Below are positions 8,318 to 19,024 of a DNA stretch of 64,000 bases, in pieces; positions within the stretch are counted from its first letter, which is position 1, and each line of letters starts with the position of its first letter. The position numbers and the translations under genes were made by a program. This DNA is from Rhodococcus rhodochrous (GTDB taxonomy: Bacteria; Actinomycetota; Actinomycetes; Mycobacteriales; Mycobacteriaceae), in the NCBI RefSeq assembly GCF_014854695.1, contig NZ_CP027557.1, forward strand, positions 62,001 to 126,000. The letters run 5' to 3'. The notes beneath the pieces were generated by a model that did not search any database, had not been told where the DNA came from, and worked only from the letters and a program-made list of their open reading frames with translations.

Positions 8318-9790
8318 GTGACACACGACTTTTCCCGGCTGTTCATCGACGGTGCCTGGGTCGACAGCGACGGCGGCGAGATCCTCGACGTCCACAATCC
8401 CGCGAACGGCGAACTCGTCGGCCGCGCCCCGCAGGCCACCGTCTCCGACGTCCGCCGGGCGATCGCCGCCGCCCGGCGCGCGTTCGACGAGGGACCATGG
8501 CCGCTCATGACCCCGCACGAACGCGCCCAGGTGATGCTGCGCATGGCCGACGCCCTCGACAAGCGCCGCGCCGAACTGGTCGACCTGAGCATCGCCGAGG
8601 CCGGTTCCACCCGGGCACTCGCCGAATACCTGCAGGTGGGTATTCCACTGCAGCACTTCCGCGACATGGCCGAACGCATCCTGCCGTCCTTCGATTTCGA
8701 GAAGCCCGTGCTCCCGACCATCGGACAGGGCATCGGGCAGGGCGTCGTGCTGCGCGAACCCGCCGGTGTCGCGGCCCTGATCTCGGCGTACAACTTCCCG
8801 CTCTTCCTCAACATCATGAAGGTCGCGCCCGCGCTCGCCGCCGGATGCACCGCGGTCCTCAAGCCGGCACCCACGACGCCTCTCGAGGCGCTGATCCTCG
8901 GCACGATCGCCGAGGAGGCCGGGCTCCCGCCGGGCGTGCTCAACATCGTCACCGGCGACACCGAGGCCGGCCGCGAACTCACCACCAGCCGCGACGTCGA
9001 CCTGGTGAGCTTCACCGGCTCCGACACGGTGGGCCGCGCGGTCTACGAACAGGCCGCCCCCACCCTGAAGAAGGTCGTTCTCGAACTCGGCGGCAAGTCG
9101 GCCAACATCATCTGCGAGGACGCCGACCTGGCGAAGGTCGCCGAATCGGTGATCGGCAACATGGTCACCCACTCCGGGCAGGGATGCTCGCTGTTCACCC
9201 GCACTCTCGTGCACCGTTCCCGCTACGACGAACTCGTCGCCTACGTGACCGCGGGACTGGGGACCATCACGGTCGGCGACCCCGCAGATCCGAGTGTCAT
9301 GATGGGTCCGCTCATCAGCGAGGCGCAGCGCACCAAGGTCGAGAAGCTCATCGCCCGCGGGGTCGAGGAAGGCGCGAAGATCGCTTTCGGTGGAGGTCGC
9401 CCCGCCGGACTCGACAAGGGTTACTTCGTCGAACCGACCCTGTTCGTCGACGTCGACAACTCGATGGACATCGCGCAGAAGGAGTTCTTCGGCCCGGTCG
9501 GTGTCATCATCCCGTTCGACGACGACGATCACGCCGTCCGTCTCGCCAACGAGAGCGAATTCGGCCTCGGGGGAAGCATATTCGCCGCCGACCCGGCGCG
9601 CGCCTACGGCATCGCCAAGCGCATCCGCACCGGTTTCGTGTCGATCAACGGAGGCGGTGGGGGAGTGACCCCGCACGTTCCGTTCGGTGGCTACAAGCAG
9701 TCGGGACTCGGACGCGAATGGGGCGCAGCCGGACTCGACGAGTACCTGGAAACCAAGGCCGTCACATGGAGCGCCGCCAGCGGCGGCTGA
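8318..9790 (+). CDS. Aldehyde dehydrogenase family protein
   Basis: A 490-residue NAD(P)-dependent aldehyde dehydrogenase. It begins FIDGAWVDSDGGEILDVHNPANGE. The catalytic Glu is in LELGGKSAN and the nucleophilic Cys in SGQGCSLFTR; the C-terminal FGGYKQSGLGRE segment is complete. The GTG at 8318 is chosen because GGAG precedes it and homology starts there; an upstream in-frame extension would run into the SDR gene. In the operon it lies between the SDR and the P450, fitting oxidation of an aldehyde to an acid that the class III CoA-transferase could then activate (inference). Confidence 0.93.
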   Translation: MTHDFSRLFIDGAWVDSDGGEILDVHNPANGELVGRAPQATVSDVRRAIAAARRAFDEGPWPLMTPHERAQVMLRMADALDKRRAELVDLSIAEAGSTRALAEYLQVGIPLQHFRDMAERILPSFDFEKPVLPTIGQGIGQGVVLREPAGVAALISAYNFPLFLNIMKVAPALAAGCTAVLKPAPTTPLEALILGTIAEEAGLPPGVLNIVTGDTEAGRELTTSRDVDLVSFTGSDTVGRAVYEQAAPTLKKVVLELGGKSANIICEDADLAKVAESVIGNMVTHSGQGCSLFTRTLVHRSRYDELVAYVTAGLGTITVGDPADPSVMMGPLISEAQRTKVEKLIARGVEEGAKIAFGGGRPAGLDKGYFVEPTLFVDVDNSMDIAQKEFFGPVGVIIPFDDDDHAVRLANESEFGLGGSIFAADPARAYGIAKRIRTGFVSINGGGGGVTPHVPFGGYKQSGLGREWGAAGLDEYLETKAVTWSAASGG

Positions 9791-9824
9791 ACCCCCTCAC
9801 ACTTTCTCTTCGTAAGGATCTGAC

Positions 9825-11042
9825 ATGACCCGAGCCGAATCCGACCGAGCCACCACCTCCGGTTGCCCCGTCCACAACTTCAACTACACCGAGCTGCAGA
9901 AGGCCGGCACGTGGTTCGAGAAGTACGACGAGCTGCGCAGTGAATCCGCCGTCTACCGGAACGAATTCGGTCCGGGTTTCTACTCGGTGGTGAATTACGA
10001 GGGCATCCTCGACCTGCTCCAGCGGCCCGACACCTTCTCGAACAGCGTCGTCACTCCGCTCGACCCGAACCCGGCCTTCAAGTGGATCCCGGAGATGCTC
10101 GACGGCGACGAGCACCACCAGTGGCGACGGCAGCTCGGCCCACTGTTCTCACCCAAGTGGGTGGAGTCGCTCGAACCACACATCCGTGAGTGTGCCGCGG
10201 GACTGGCCGACGAGATCGCGTCGCGGTCGGACAACCAGGTGGACTTCATGCGCGAGTTCGCGCAGGTCTTCCCCGCGACGATCTTCCTCGAACTCATGGG
10301 CATGCCGGTCGAGGAACTCGACCAGTTCATGGAGTGGGAACACGCGATCCTGCACGCCACCGCGAACGATCTCGAAGCCCACGGGGAGCGTCAGTTCGCG
10401 GCCATGCAGGCCGTGATGGGACGGTTCGCCTCGATCATCGCCGAGCGGCGTGCCGAACCCAAGGACGACATCGTCAGCAAGGCACTGACCTTCGAGATCG
10501 ACGGTGAGCCCGTCAAGGACGAGGATCTGCTCTCCTTCTGCCTCCTGATGTTCATGGCCGGACTCGACACGGTGGCCGCGACCCTGGGATGGACGTTCTA
10601 TCACCTGGCGTCGCATCCGGAGGATCGGGCGCGCATCGTCGAGGATCCGTCGATCATCCCCAGTGCGGTCGAGGAGTTCCTCCGCGCCTACGCGATCGTC
10701 GTTCCGGCCCGGAAGGTCATGCACGACACCGAACTCCAGGGTGTGCAGCTGAAGGCCGGCGACATGGTGAACTTCCCGCTGAGCGGCGCGACCCGCGACG
10801 AGGAGGCCTTCGACGGTGCTGCGGAGGTCGACATCGAACGCTCACCGAACAACCACATCGCCTTCGGTGCGGGTCCACACCGCTGCCTCGGCTCCCACCT
10901 CGCGCGACGTGAACTGCGTATCGCTCTGGAGGAGTGGCACAAGCGGATTCCGGAGTACCGCCTCGTTCCGGGTGTCGAGCTCACCGAGACCGGCGGTCAG
11001 CTCGGTCTCACCTCGCTGCCGATCGAATGGGACCGGGCCTGA
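9825..11042 (+). CDS. Cytochrome P450
   Basis: A 405-residue soluble bacterial P450. The I-helix reads FMAGLDTVAATLGW (the acid/alcohol pair is replaced by Asp-Thr), the ExxR motif is EEFLR, and the haem-thiolate loop is FGAGPHRCLGSHLARRE near residue 350. It begins with a Cys-Pro-containing segment (SGCPVHNFNYTEL) common in terpene, steroid and aromatic P450s of actinobacteria. It follows the aldehyde dehydrogenase by 34 bp and is presumably driven by the ferredoxin at the head of the operon. CYP family number and substrate cannot be assigned by reading alone. Confidence 0.95.
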   Translation: MTRAESDRATTSGCPVHNFNYTELQKAGTWFEKYDELRSESAVYRNEFGPGFYSVVNYEGILDLLQRPDTFSNSVVTPLDPNPAFKWIPEMLDGDEHHQWRRQLGPLFSPKWVESLEPHIRECAAGLADEIASRSDNQVDFMREFAQVFPATIFLELMGMPVEELDQFMEWEHAILHATANDLEAHGERQFAAMQAVMGRFASIIAERRAEPKDDIVSKALTFEIDGEPVKDEDLLSFCLLMFMAGLDTVAATLGWTFYHLASHPEDRARIVEDPSIIPSAVEEFLRAYAIVVPARKVMHDTELQGVQLKAGDMVNFPLSGATRDEEAFDGAAEVDIERSPNNHIAFGAGPHRCLGSHLARRELRIALEEWHKRIPEYRLVPGVELTETGGQLGLTSLPIEWDRA

Positions 11043-11097
11043 GTTCGCCGGCCGCGAGCTCCCCGCACGGCGATCCCCGCACATCCAGGAGGACGTA

Positions 11098-12285
11098 ATG
11101 CCATTGCAGGACCACATGCACCTGATCTCCACCGACGATCACCTGATCGAGCACCCGGCGTTGTGGTCGGACCGGTTGCCGTCGAAGTTCCTCGAAGCCG
11201 GCCCGAAGATCGTCGAGAAAGAACTGCCGAAGGCCATCCACGTCGGCGACGGCGACCGCGCGCTCGACGCCGCGACCAAGATCGCGCAGGTGTGGGAGTA
11301 CGAGGGACGTATCTACCCGTACATCGGCCTCAACGCCGTGGCGGGCAAGAAGCCCGAGGAGTACGGCGTCGAACCCACGCGGTACGACGAGATGCTGCCG
11401 GGCTGCTACGACCCGAAGGCCCGTGTGCAGGACATGGACATCGACGGTGTGCAGGCCACCCTGTCGTTCCCGTCCTTCCCCCGGTTCGCCGGCACCGTCT
11501 TCCTCGAGGGGCAGGACAAGGATTTGGCCCTGCTCTGCGTGCAGGCGTGGAACGACTACATTCTCGACGAATGGTGCCCCACCGCACCCGATCGCCTGGT
11601 CCCGCTGACGATCCTGCCGCTGTGGTCGGTGGAGGAGGCCGTCAAGGAGGTGCACCGCACCGCCGCGAAGGGTTCGCGCGCCATCTCGTTCGTGGAGAAC
11701 CCCGTCCCGCTCGGTCTGCCGTCCTTCCACACCGATCACTGGGACCCGCTGTTCTCGGCGGTGGAGGAGACCGGCCAGCCGCTGTGTGTGCACTTCGGCA
11801 CGTCGGGTCAGGCACCGATCACCGCTCCCGAAGCACCGATGGCGGTGATGATCGCACTCTTCGGCTGCAACTCGATGTACGCGACCGCCGACCTGCTGTT
11901 CTCGCCGGTCTTCCACAAGCATCCGCGCCTGAAGTTCATGCTCTCCGAGGGTGGCATCGGCTGGGTGCCCTACATGCTCGAGCGGATGGACCAGACCTGG
12001 CAGAAGCACCGCTACTACCAGAACATCAATCAGAGCGTCCGGCCGTCGGAGTTGTTCGCCAAGCATATCTACGGCTGCTTCATCGACGACCAGTTCGGTG
12101 TCGACAACCGCGCGGCCGTGGGCATCGACAACATCACCTGGGAGGGTGACTACCCGCACTCCGACTCGAACTGGCCCAACAGTCGCAAGGTGGTCCAGGA
12201 GCAGATGCGCCTGGTGCCCGACGAGGACGTCCATAAGATCGTCGAACTCAACGCGCGGGGGCTGTTCAATTTTCCGCGTGCGTGA
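11098..12285 (+). CDS. Amidohydrolase 2 family metal-dependent hydrolase
   Basis: A 395-residue TIM-barrel protein of the amidohydrolase_2/ACMSD group. It opens with LISTDDHLIEHPALW, where the first metal motif is Asp-Asp-His rather than HxH. VHFGTSG and FMLSEGGIGWVPY supply the later His and Glu positions, and WEGDYPHSDSNWP near the end gives the conserved Asp. Family members hydrolyse C-C or C-N bonds or decarboxylate. In actinobacteria, close relatives accompany P450/SDR/CoA-transferase clusters without known substrates. The ATG at 11098 is preceded by AGGAGG. It sits 55 bp after the P450. Confidence 0.88.
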   Translation: MPLQDHMHLISTDDHLIEHPALWSDRLPSKFLEAGPKIVEKELPKAIHVGDGDRALDAATKIAQVWEYEGRIYPYIGLNAVAGKKPEEYGVEPTRYDEMLPGCYDPKARVQDMDIDGVQATLSFPSFPRFAGTVFLEGQDKDLALLCVQAWNDYILDEWCPTAPDRLVPLTILPLWSVEEAVKEVHRTAAKGSRAISFVENPVPLGLPSFHTDHWDPLFSAVEETGQPLCVHFGTSGQAPITAPEAPMAVMIALFGCNSMYATADLLFSPVFHKHPRLKFMLSEGGIGWVPYMLERMDQTWQKHRYYQNINQSVRPSELFAKHIYGCFIDDQFGVDNRAAVGIDNITWEGDYPHSDSNWPNSRKVVQEQMRLVPDEDVHKIVELNARGLFNFPRA

Positions 12286-12311
12286 TCCGGCCCGACGAGA
12301 GGGAATCCGAC

Positions 12312-12572
12312 ATGGAGGAACCGATCACGCAGATCCCGGAGGACGACTGGGCCGATCAGGATCTGCTGACCCGCGATCTGGCGGGATCTCTCCTCGACGA
12401 GGAGATCGAGGCCGAACGCGAACGTCTCGCGAGGCTCGACCGAGGTGAAGGGGGAGACGACATCGTGATGTCGCGGGAAGACATGGAGCGCAGACTCGCC
12501 GCGATGATCGCCGTGCGCGATCGCGTGCGCGGCGAGGGCCGGCCGGCTCCGTTGAGAGGACTTCCGGAATGA
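12312..12572 (+). CDS. Small acidic hypothetical protein
   Basis: An 86-residue protein rich in Asp, Glu and Arg, predicted mainly helical; residues 25-70 are strongly charged and suitable for a coiled coil. It has no Cys, no signal peptide and no membrane segment. The ATG at 12312 is chosen over an in-frame GTG at 12282 because GAGAGGGA lies 8-15 bases upstream. Its stop overlaps the next start by four bases (ATGA), so the two proteins are probably made in coupled amounts and may interact. I do not recognise the family. By analogy LvaA-type kinases need a small partner, but that gene is elsewhere and the link is speculative. Confidence 0.72.
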   Translation: MEEPITQIPEDDWADQDLLTRDLAGSLLDEEIEAERERLARLDRGEGGDDIVMSREDMERRLAAMIAVRDRVRGEGRPAPLRGLPE

Positions 12573-13519
12573 CGGATTCCACTGTTGCCGAAGAATTCAC
12601 GACGGACGGTGGATTCACGGCGGAGGACGACGGTCTGCATCCCGTCTCCGACAACTTCTACGAGACGGAGACCTTCTGGTTCTCGTTCTTCGTGCCGGAG
12701 CGCAACATCGGTGCCTGGGTGTACGTGAGCGTCCGGGCCAACGCCGGCACGACCGGTGGGGGATTGTGGTTGTGGGACCACACCGGTAGCGAACCGTGGA
12801 ATGTTCCCTTCTTCGAGGGGTTCTCGCATCTCAAGCCACCGAAGTTCGAGGACGGTGTGCTGACGAGCCCCACGGGAGCGACGATCACGGTCGTGCAGCC
12901 GGGGATGGAGTACTCGGTCCGCTACGACGATCGCGACCGCATCACCGCCGACCTGCACTTCGTCGGGCTCGAGCGGCCGGTGCCGCTCCGCAGCGGGTCA
13001 CCGCCGTATCCGTCGGCGTCGCACTACGACCAGACCGGACGCGTCACCGGCACCGTCGTGCTCGACGGCGAACGCATCGACGTCGACTGCTACGCGATGC
13101 GCGACCGTTCGTGGGGGCCGCGGACCGAACGTGGCTACCGCCGTGTGGGTTACACATGGCTGGCCGATCCGCAGCTCACCCTCCTCACCTATTCGGCACC
13201 CACCGACGACAGCGACGACATCCACTCCGGGTATGTGCGCCGGGGAGAGGACGTCGTCGCGGTGCGCGGCGGGCACCGGAAGGCCGGCCGCGATCCCGAG
13301 CGAGGATGGATCGAGTCGCTGGATCTGACCGCGGTCGACGAGAGCGGTGCCGAGATCACCGTGAGCGGTCGCGCTCGGAGCCGCCTGATCCTGCCGGGAT
13401 CGACGAACATCTGCATCAACACGTTGCTCGAGTTCGACGTGGACGGCCGCATCGTCTACGGCGAGGACCAGGACGTCTGGCCGATCAAGGAGTTCCGGGC
13501 AGCGGTACGTCCCGGCTGA
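12569..13519 (+). CDS. DUF7064/DUF7065-like beta-barrel protein
   Basis: A 316-residue protein, rich in beta strands, resembling the AttH/CrtC-like lipocalin-fold superfamily that Pfam divides into DUF7065 and DUF7064. Recognisable features are FWFSFFVPERNIGAWVYV near the start, GLWLWDH, and the conserved centre YAMRDRSWGPR, followed by GYTWLADP. Trp and Asp-Arg-Ser-Trp-Gly motifs of this type mark CrtC/AttH-like proteins, some of which are hydratases or bind terpenoid ligands. It ends the P450 operon and is translationally coupled to the small acidic protein. Function is unproven; binding or transforming the hydrophobic substrate is the simplest guess. Confidence 0.7.
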   Translation: MTDSTVAEEFTTDGGFTAEDDGLHPVSDNFYETETFWFSFFVPERNIGAWVYVSVRANAGTTGGGLWLWDHTGSEPWNVPFFEGFSHLKPPKFEDGVLTSPTGATITVVQPGMEYSVRYDDRDRITADLHFVGLERPVPLRSGSPPYPSASHYDQTGRVTGTVVLDGERIDVDCYAMRDRSWGPRTERGYRRVGYTWLADPQLTLLTYSAPTDDSDDIHSGYVRRGEDVVAVRGGHRKAGRDPERGWIESLDLTAVDESGAEITVSGRARSRLILPGSTNICINTLLEFDVDGRIVYGEDQDVWPIKEFRAAVRPG

Positions 13520-13527
13520 CGATCGGT

Positions 13528-13584
13528 CGTCAACCCAGGGTTGACGGGTTCCATGCGTCAACTTAGAGTTGACGCATGGAACCC
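13528..13584 (+). promoter_or_regulatory. Double operator GTCAAC-N5-GTTGAC covering a start codon
   Basis: Two palindromes with the same core lie side by side. The first, 13528-13546, has core GTCAAC-CCAGG-GTTGAC. The second has core GTCAAC-TTAGA-GTTGAC and extends to perfect 17-base arms (13546-13562 and 13568-13584). The centres are 28 bp apart. The ATG of the HTH/Clp-N gene (13576) lies inside the right arm of the second. The obvious inference is autoregulation by that gene's product. Confidence 0.7.
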
Positions 13585-14322
13585 ATTCGTCCTTCCCATC
13601 CCATCCGGCTCGACGACCTCATCGACGCGATCAAGAAGGTCCACGATGATCCACTCGAACAGCTCTCCGATGCCGTCATCGCGGCCGACCACCTCGGCGA
13701 GGTCGCCGATCACCTGATCGGACACTTCGTCGACCAGGCCCGACGTTCCGGCAAGTCGTGGTCGGAGATCGGCCAGAGCATGGGCGTGTCCAAGCAGGCA
13801 GCCCAGAAACGGTTCGTGTCGAAGAGCGACAACGACCTCGACCCCGAGCAGGGGTTCTCGCGATTCACCCCGCGCGCACAGAACACCGTGATGGCGTCGA
13901 TGAACGAAGCACGTGCCACGGGAAGCCGCGAGATCACGCCCGTCCATCTGATCCTCGGTCTGCTCGTCGACACCGAGTCGCTCGCCGCCCGCGCACTCGC
14001 GGCCCAGGACGTCGACTTCGCGGCGCTGCGCTCGGCCGCCGTGGCGACGCTCCCCGAACCGACGAGCGACGTCCCCGAACTCGTCCCGTACGACGCGGGT
14101 GCCCGCAAGGCCCTCGAGCTGACCTTCCGCGAAGCCCTGCGACTCGGGCACAACTACATCGGCACCGAGCACATCCTCCTCGCGCTCCTCGAACTCGAGA
14201 ACGGCGACGGCGTGCTCTCGGCGGCCGGCGTGAACAAGAGCGCCGTGGAGAAGAAGGTCGCGGAGGATCTCGCCGCGATCGTCGAGGCCCAGCAGGCCGA
14301 GGACGGCAAGACCGGGTCGTAG
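13576..14322 (+). CDS. HTH plus Clp N-terminal domain protein
   Basis: A 248-residue protein in two parts. Residues 1-90 contain a helix-turn-helix (SWSEIGQSMGVSKQAAQKRF, about residues 57-76). Residues 95-235 hold two Clp-N (ClpA/ClpC R) repeats: FTPRAQNTVMASMNEA followed by ITPVHLILGLL, then ALELTFREALRLGHNYIGTEHILLALL. There is no ATPase domain, so it is not a Clp chaperone. Such HTH/Clp-N proteins occur across actinobacteria; they probably sense substrate or proteolytic state through the Clp-N repeats while binding DNA. The start codon lies inside a palindrome that is a likely self-operator. It is monocistronic as far as can be seen. Confidence 0.85.
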   Translation: MEPIRPSHPIRLDDLIDAIKKVHDDPLEQLSDAVIAADHLGEVADHLIGHFVDQARRSGKSWSEIGQSMGVSKQAAQKRFVSKSDNDLDPEQGFSRFTPRAQNTVMASMNEARATGSREITPVHLILGLLVDTESLAARALAAQDVDFAALRSAAVATLPEPTSDVPELVPYDAGARKALELTFREALRLGHNYIGTEHILLALLELENGDGVLSAAGVNKSAVEKKVAEDLAAIVEAQQAEDGKTGS

Positions 14323-14406
14323 GACCGGCGGGACCTGCGCGCCCGTGGCGCGGGCACGTTCCTGCGGCCAGGTTCGCCGACGGCCCCCTCGGGGTACGTC
14401 GAAGTC

Positions 14407-15063
14407 ATGAACACACGCCACGCATGTCTCGTCGCGGGCTTCTCCGTCGCCACGCTCGTGGCCGCCGGGTGCAGCAGCGACGACTCGTCGACCGATACCG
14501 AGACCACCGTCGAGACCCCGCCCACTTCGCTCACGACCACCACCACCGATTCCATGCCCACGCCGCTGCCCGGAATGAGTGGCGACGCCTTCGGGCTCCC
14601 GAACGAGGGAGGCGACGACGACAACGCCTTCACCTACGACGAAGCGGCCGTGCCGGTCGGCGCGACCTTCGACGTCGAATCCGAAGAGGAGAACGGCCGG
14701 ACCACCGTCACCCTCAGGGTGATGGGTCTGCAACCCGATCGGGACTTCGGGGCGCACGTCCACACGCAGCGGTGCGGGCCGAACCCGCCCGATTCGGGGC
14801 CGCACTACCAGAACCAGGTCGACCCGGCGGCGAACCCCGACTCGCCGTCCACCGATCCCGCCTACGCCAATCCTCAGAACGAGATCTGGCTCGACATCAC
14901 CACCGACGCGCAGGGCAACGCCGAGGCGTCCACGACCGTCGATTGGGAGTTCCGCGACGACGAGGCCAATTCGGTGGTGCTCCACGCCCAGCACACCATG
15001 ACCGCACCGGGTGAGGCAGGGCAGGCCGGCGACCGGCTCGCCTGCATCGACGAGGACTTCTGA
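14407..15063 (+). CDS. Cu/Zn superoxide dismutase-family lipoprotein
   Basis: A 218-residue secreted lipoprotein: signal peptide with lipobox LVAAGC (Cys near residue 22), then a Ser/Thr/Asp-rich linker to about residue 75, then a SodC-like domain. Metal-ligand candidates are visible: HVH in GAHVHTQRCG, PHYQNQ, and HAQH near the C-terminus, plus Cys in RCG and LACIDE for the structural disulphide. The PHYQN loop is extended compared with classical SodC, and the catalytic C-terminal Arg context is not standard, so dismutase activity is likely but not certain. With the catalase 1.7 kb downstream it suggests defence against envelope oxidants. Confidence 0.82.
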   Translation: MNTRHACLVAGFSVATLVAAGCSSDDSSTDTETTVETPPTSLTTTTTDSMPTPLPGMSGDAFGLPNEGGDDDNAFTYDEAAVPVGATFDVESEEENGRTTVTLRVMGLQPDRDFGAHVHTQRCGPNPPDSGPHYQNQVDPAANPDSPSTDPAYANPQNEIWLDITTDAQGNAEASTTVDWEFRDDEANSVVLHAQHTMTAPGEAGQAGDRLACIDEDF

Positions 15064-15087
15064 CCCGGACGACGCAATGACGACCCG

Positions 15088-15122
15088 ACGGTCCGGTGGG
15101 TGACGGCCACCCGCCGGACCGT
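15088..15122 (+). terminator. Hairpin terminator after the SOD-like gene
   Basis: A 15-bp stem (15088-15102 with 15108-15122, one G-T wobble) and a five-base loop, starting 24 bp after the stop codon and followed by TTCTCGT. It is strong as a structure but lacks a long T-run, as is common in high-GC actinobacteria. Confidence 0.65.
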
Positions 15123-15199
15123 TCTCGTGCCGTGAATCGGGCTCGGGCGAACGACTTCCGTGCCATGCTGACGCCGGAACCGGTGAAGGAGGAGCGTGG

Positions 15200-16681
15200 A
15201 TGGAACCCGTCGTCGACACCACCGGCGGACGAGTACGCGGTACGACCGTCGGCGGCACGGCCGTCTTCAAGGGCATCCCGTACGCCGCCGCACCTTTCGA
15301 TGAACTGAGATTCGCGGCGCCCGCACCTGTTCCCCGGTGGGACGGCGTGCGCCCCGCGACCGAGTTCGGTCCCACCGCCCCGAAGGCGCCGTACGCCCCG
15401 CCGATCGACCAGCTCCTGCACGAACCGTCGATCCCTGGCGAGGACGTCCTCGGCCTCAACGTGTGGAGTCCCGATCTCTCCGGCTCGCTGCCCGTGATGG
15501 TATGGATCCACGGTGGTGCGTTCGCGCACGGCAGCAGCGCGGTGGCGCTGTACGACGGTGCGAACTTCGCGCGCGACGGTGTCGTCTTCGTCAGCATCAA
15601 CTACCGACTGGGCGCAGAGGGATTCGCGCTCCTCGACGACGCGCCGGCGAACCGCGGTCTCCTCGATCAGGTTGCCGCCCTCGAATGGGTCCGCGACAAC
15701 ATCGCGGCCTTCGGCGGCGACCCGGATCGAGTGACGATCGCCGGTGAATCGGCGGGGGCGATGAGTGTGGTCTCCTTGCTGGCGATGCCCGCCGCCCGCG
15801 GGCTGTTCCGTCGCGCGATCGCCCAGAGCGGCGCCGGACACTCGGTGATGTCGGCCGGCACCGCGCGGACGGTCGCCGGCGCCCTGGGCGACATGCTCGG
15901 CGTCGCCCCGACCCGCGTGGCGTTCGCCGGGATCGACCCGAAGGTGCTCGTCGACGCGCAGGAACGTCTCACGGCCCGGATCCGCGGTGAGCGCGACCCG
16001 GCGACATGGGGTGAGATCGCCACCGATTCGATGGCCTTCGAACCGTGCGTGGACGGGACCGTGCTCCCGGGCCGGCCGATCGACCTCGTGGGGAAGGGCG
16101 CGGGATCCGACGTCGATGTGCTCATCGGCCACAACGACGACGAGATGACGCTGTTCTTCGTGCCTCTCGGGGTCGACGGACTGCTCGACGAGGCCGCTGC
16201 GCGCGGACTCGCCGCCGCCTACGGCCTCACCGATCCGGAGGCGTTCGACGCCTACCGTCGCGCCCGGCCCGATGCTCGTCCCGGTGAGGTGGCCATGCAC
16301 ATCGTGCGCGACTGGATGTACCGCATCCCGGTGCTCCGCGTCGCGGAGGCGCGTGCCGCACACGACGCCGAAACCCATGTCTACCGGTTCGATTGGAAGT
16401 CGCCGCTGTTCGACGGCCGGCTCGGCGCGACCCACGCGCTCGACATCGGTTTCGTGTTCGACAATCTCCATCTCCCTCAGGCCGCGGCGCTCGCGGGTTC
16501 CGCACCTCCGCAGGAGCTGGCGACGCGGATGCACCGGGCGTGGGTGGACTTCGCGACCACGGGTTCGCCGGGATGGCCGCCCTACGGGGACGAACGCACC
16601 GAGATGCTCTTCGGCGACACGTGTACGACCGCCGACGACCACGAGGCCGATCTGCGGACGCTGTGGGACGGAATTCGCTGA
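15200..16681 (+). CDS. Type B carboxylesterase
   Basis: A 493-residue carboxylesterase/lipase family protein. The N-terminus has GRVRGTTVGGTAVFKGIPYA, the oxyanion loop is WIHGGAFAHGSS, and the catalytic Ser is in GESAGAMSVVSLL near residue 188. The acid is probably Glu or Asp in the HNDDEMTLFF region and the His in the ATHALDIGFVF region, which matches the para-nitrobenzyl-esterase type. No signal peptide is seen, so it should act in the cytoplasm on small esters. An ATG with GGAGGAG upstream sets the start. It precedes the catalase by 96 bp but is probably transcribed separately. Confidence 0.9.
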   Translation: MEPVVDTTGGRVRGTTVGGTAVFKGIPYAAAPFDELRFAAPAPVPRWDGVRPATEFGPTAPKAPYAPPIDQLLHEPSIPGEDVLGLNVWSPDLSGSLPVMVWIHGGAFAHGSSAVALYDGANFARDGVVFVSINYRLGAEGFALLDDAPANRGLLDQVAALEWVRDNIAAFGGDPDRVTIAGESAGAMSVVSLLAMPAARGLFRRAIAQSGAGHSVMSAGTARTVAGALGDMLGVAPTRVAFAGIDPKVLVDAQERLTARIRGERDPATWGEIATDSMAFEPCVDGTVLPGRPIDLVGKGAGSDVDVLIGHNDDEMTLFFVPLGVDGLLDEAAARGLAAAYGLTDPEAFDAYRRARPDARPGEVAMHIVRDWMYRIPVLRVAEARAAHDAETHVYRFDWKSPLFDGRLGATHALDIGFVFDNLHLPQAAALAGSAPPQELATRMHRAWVDFATTGSPGWPPYGDERTEMLFGDTCTTADDHEADLRTLWDGIR

Positions 16682-16777
16682 CCGAGTTTGATCTTTGTTC
16701 CCACGGGTAGTCGTGGGGAAGACGTGCCCAGCCCCGGATATCCACTCGACAGACGACAGCCACGAATCGGAGTTCCC

Positions 16778-18895
<2,118 letters not shown>

Positions 18896-18956
18896 CAGAC
18901 CTCACCCGAGCTCGTCTTCCGAAGTTCGGGTGCCCCAAGTTATTCTTTCGTTACCT

Positions 18957-18998
18957 CTGGCCGCAGCTGATTCTCATCGCTGCGGCCAGTTGTTATTT
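18957..18998 (+). terminator. Rho-independent terminator after katE
   Basis: Perfect 11-bp stem (CTGGCCGCAGC with GCTGCGGCCAG, 18957-18967 and 18979-18989), an 11-base loop and the tail TTGTTATTT. It lies between the convergent katE and flavin monooxygenase genes; the T-rich tail points to the plus strand. Confidence 0.85.
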
Positions 18999-19024
18999 AC
19001 GCCCAGGTCAGGGCACGAATCGCA

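Noticed and set aside
16700-16717. Short hairpin CCCACG/CGTGGG upstream of katE
   Set aside because: Only six base pairs, no T-run and no match to a known peroxide-regulator site; too weak to annotate.
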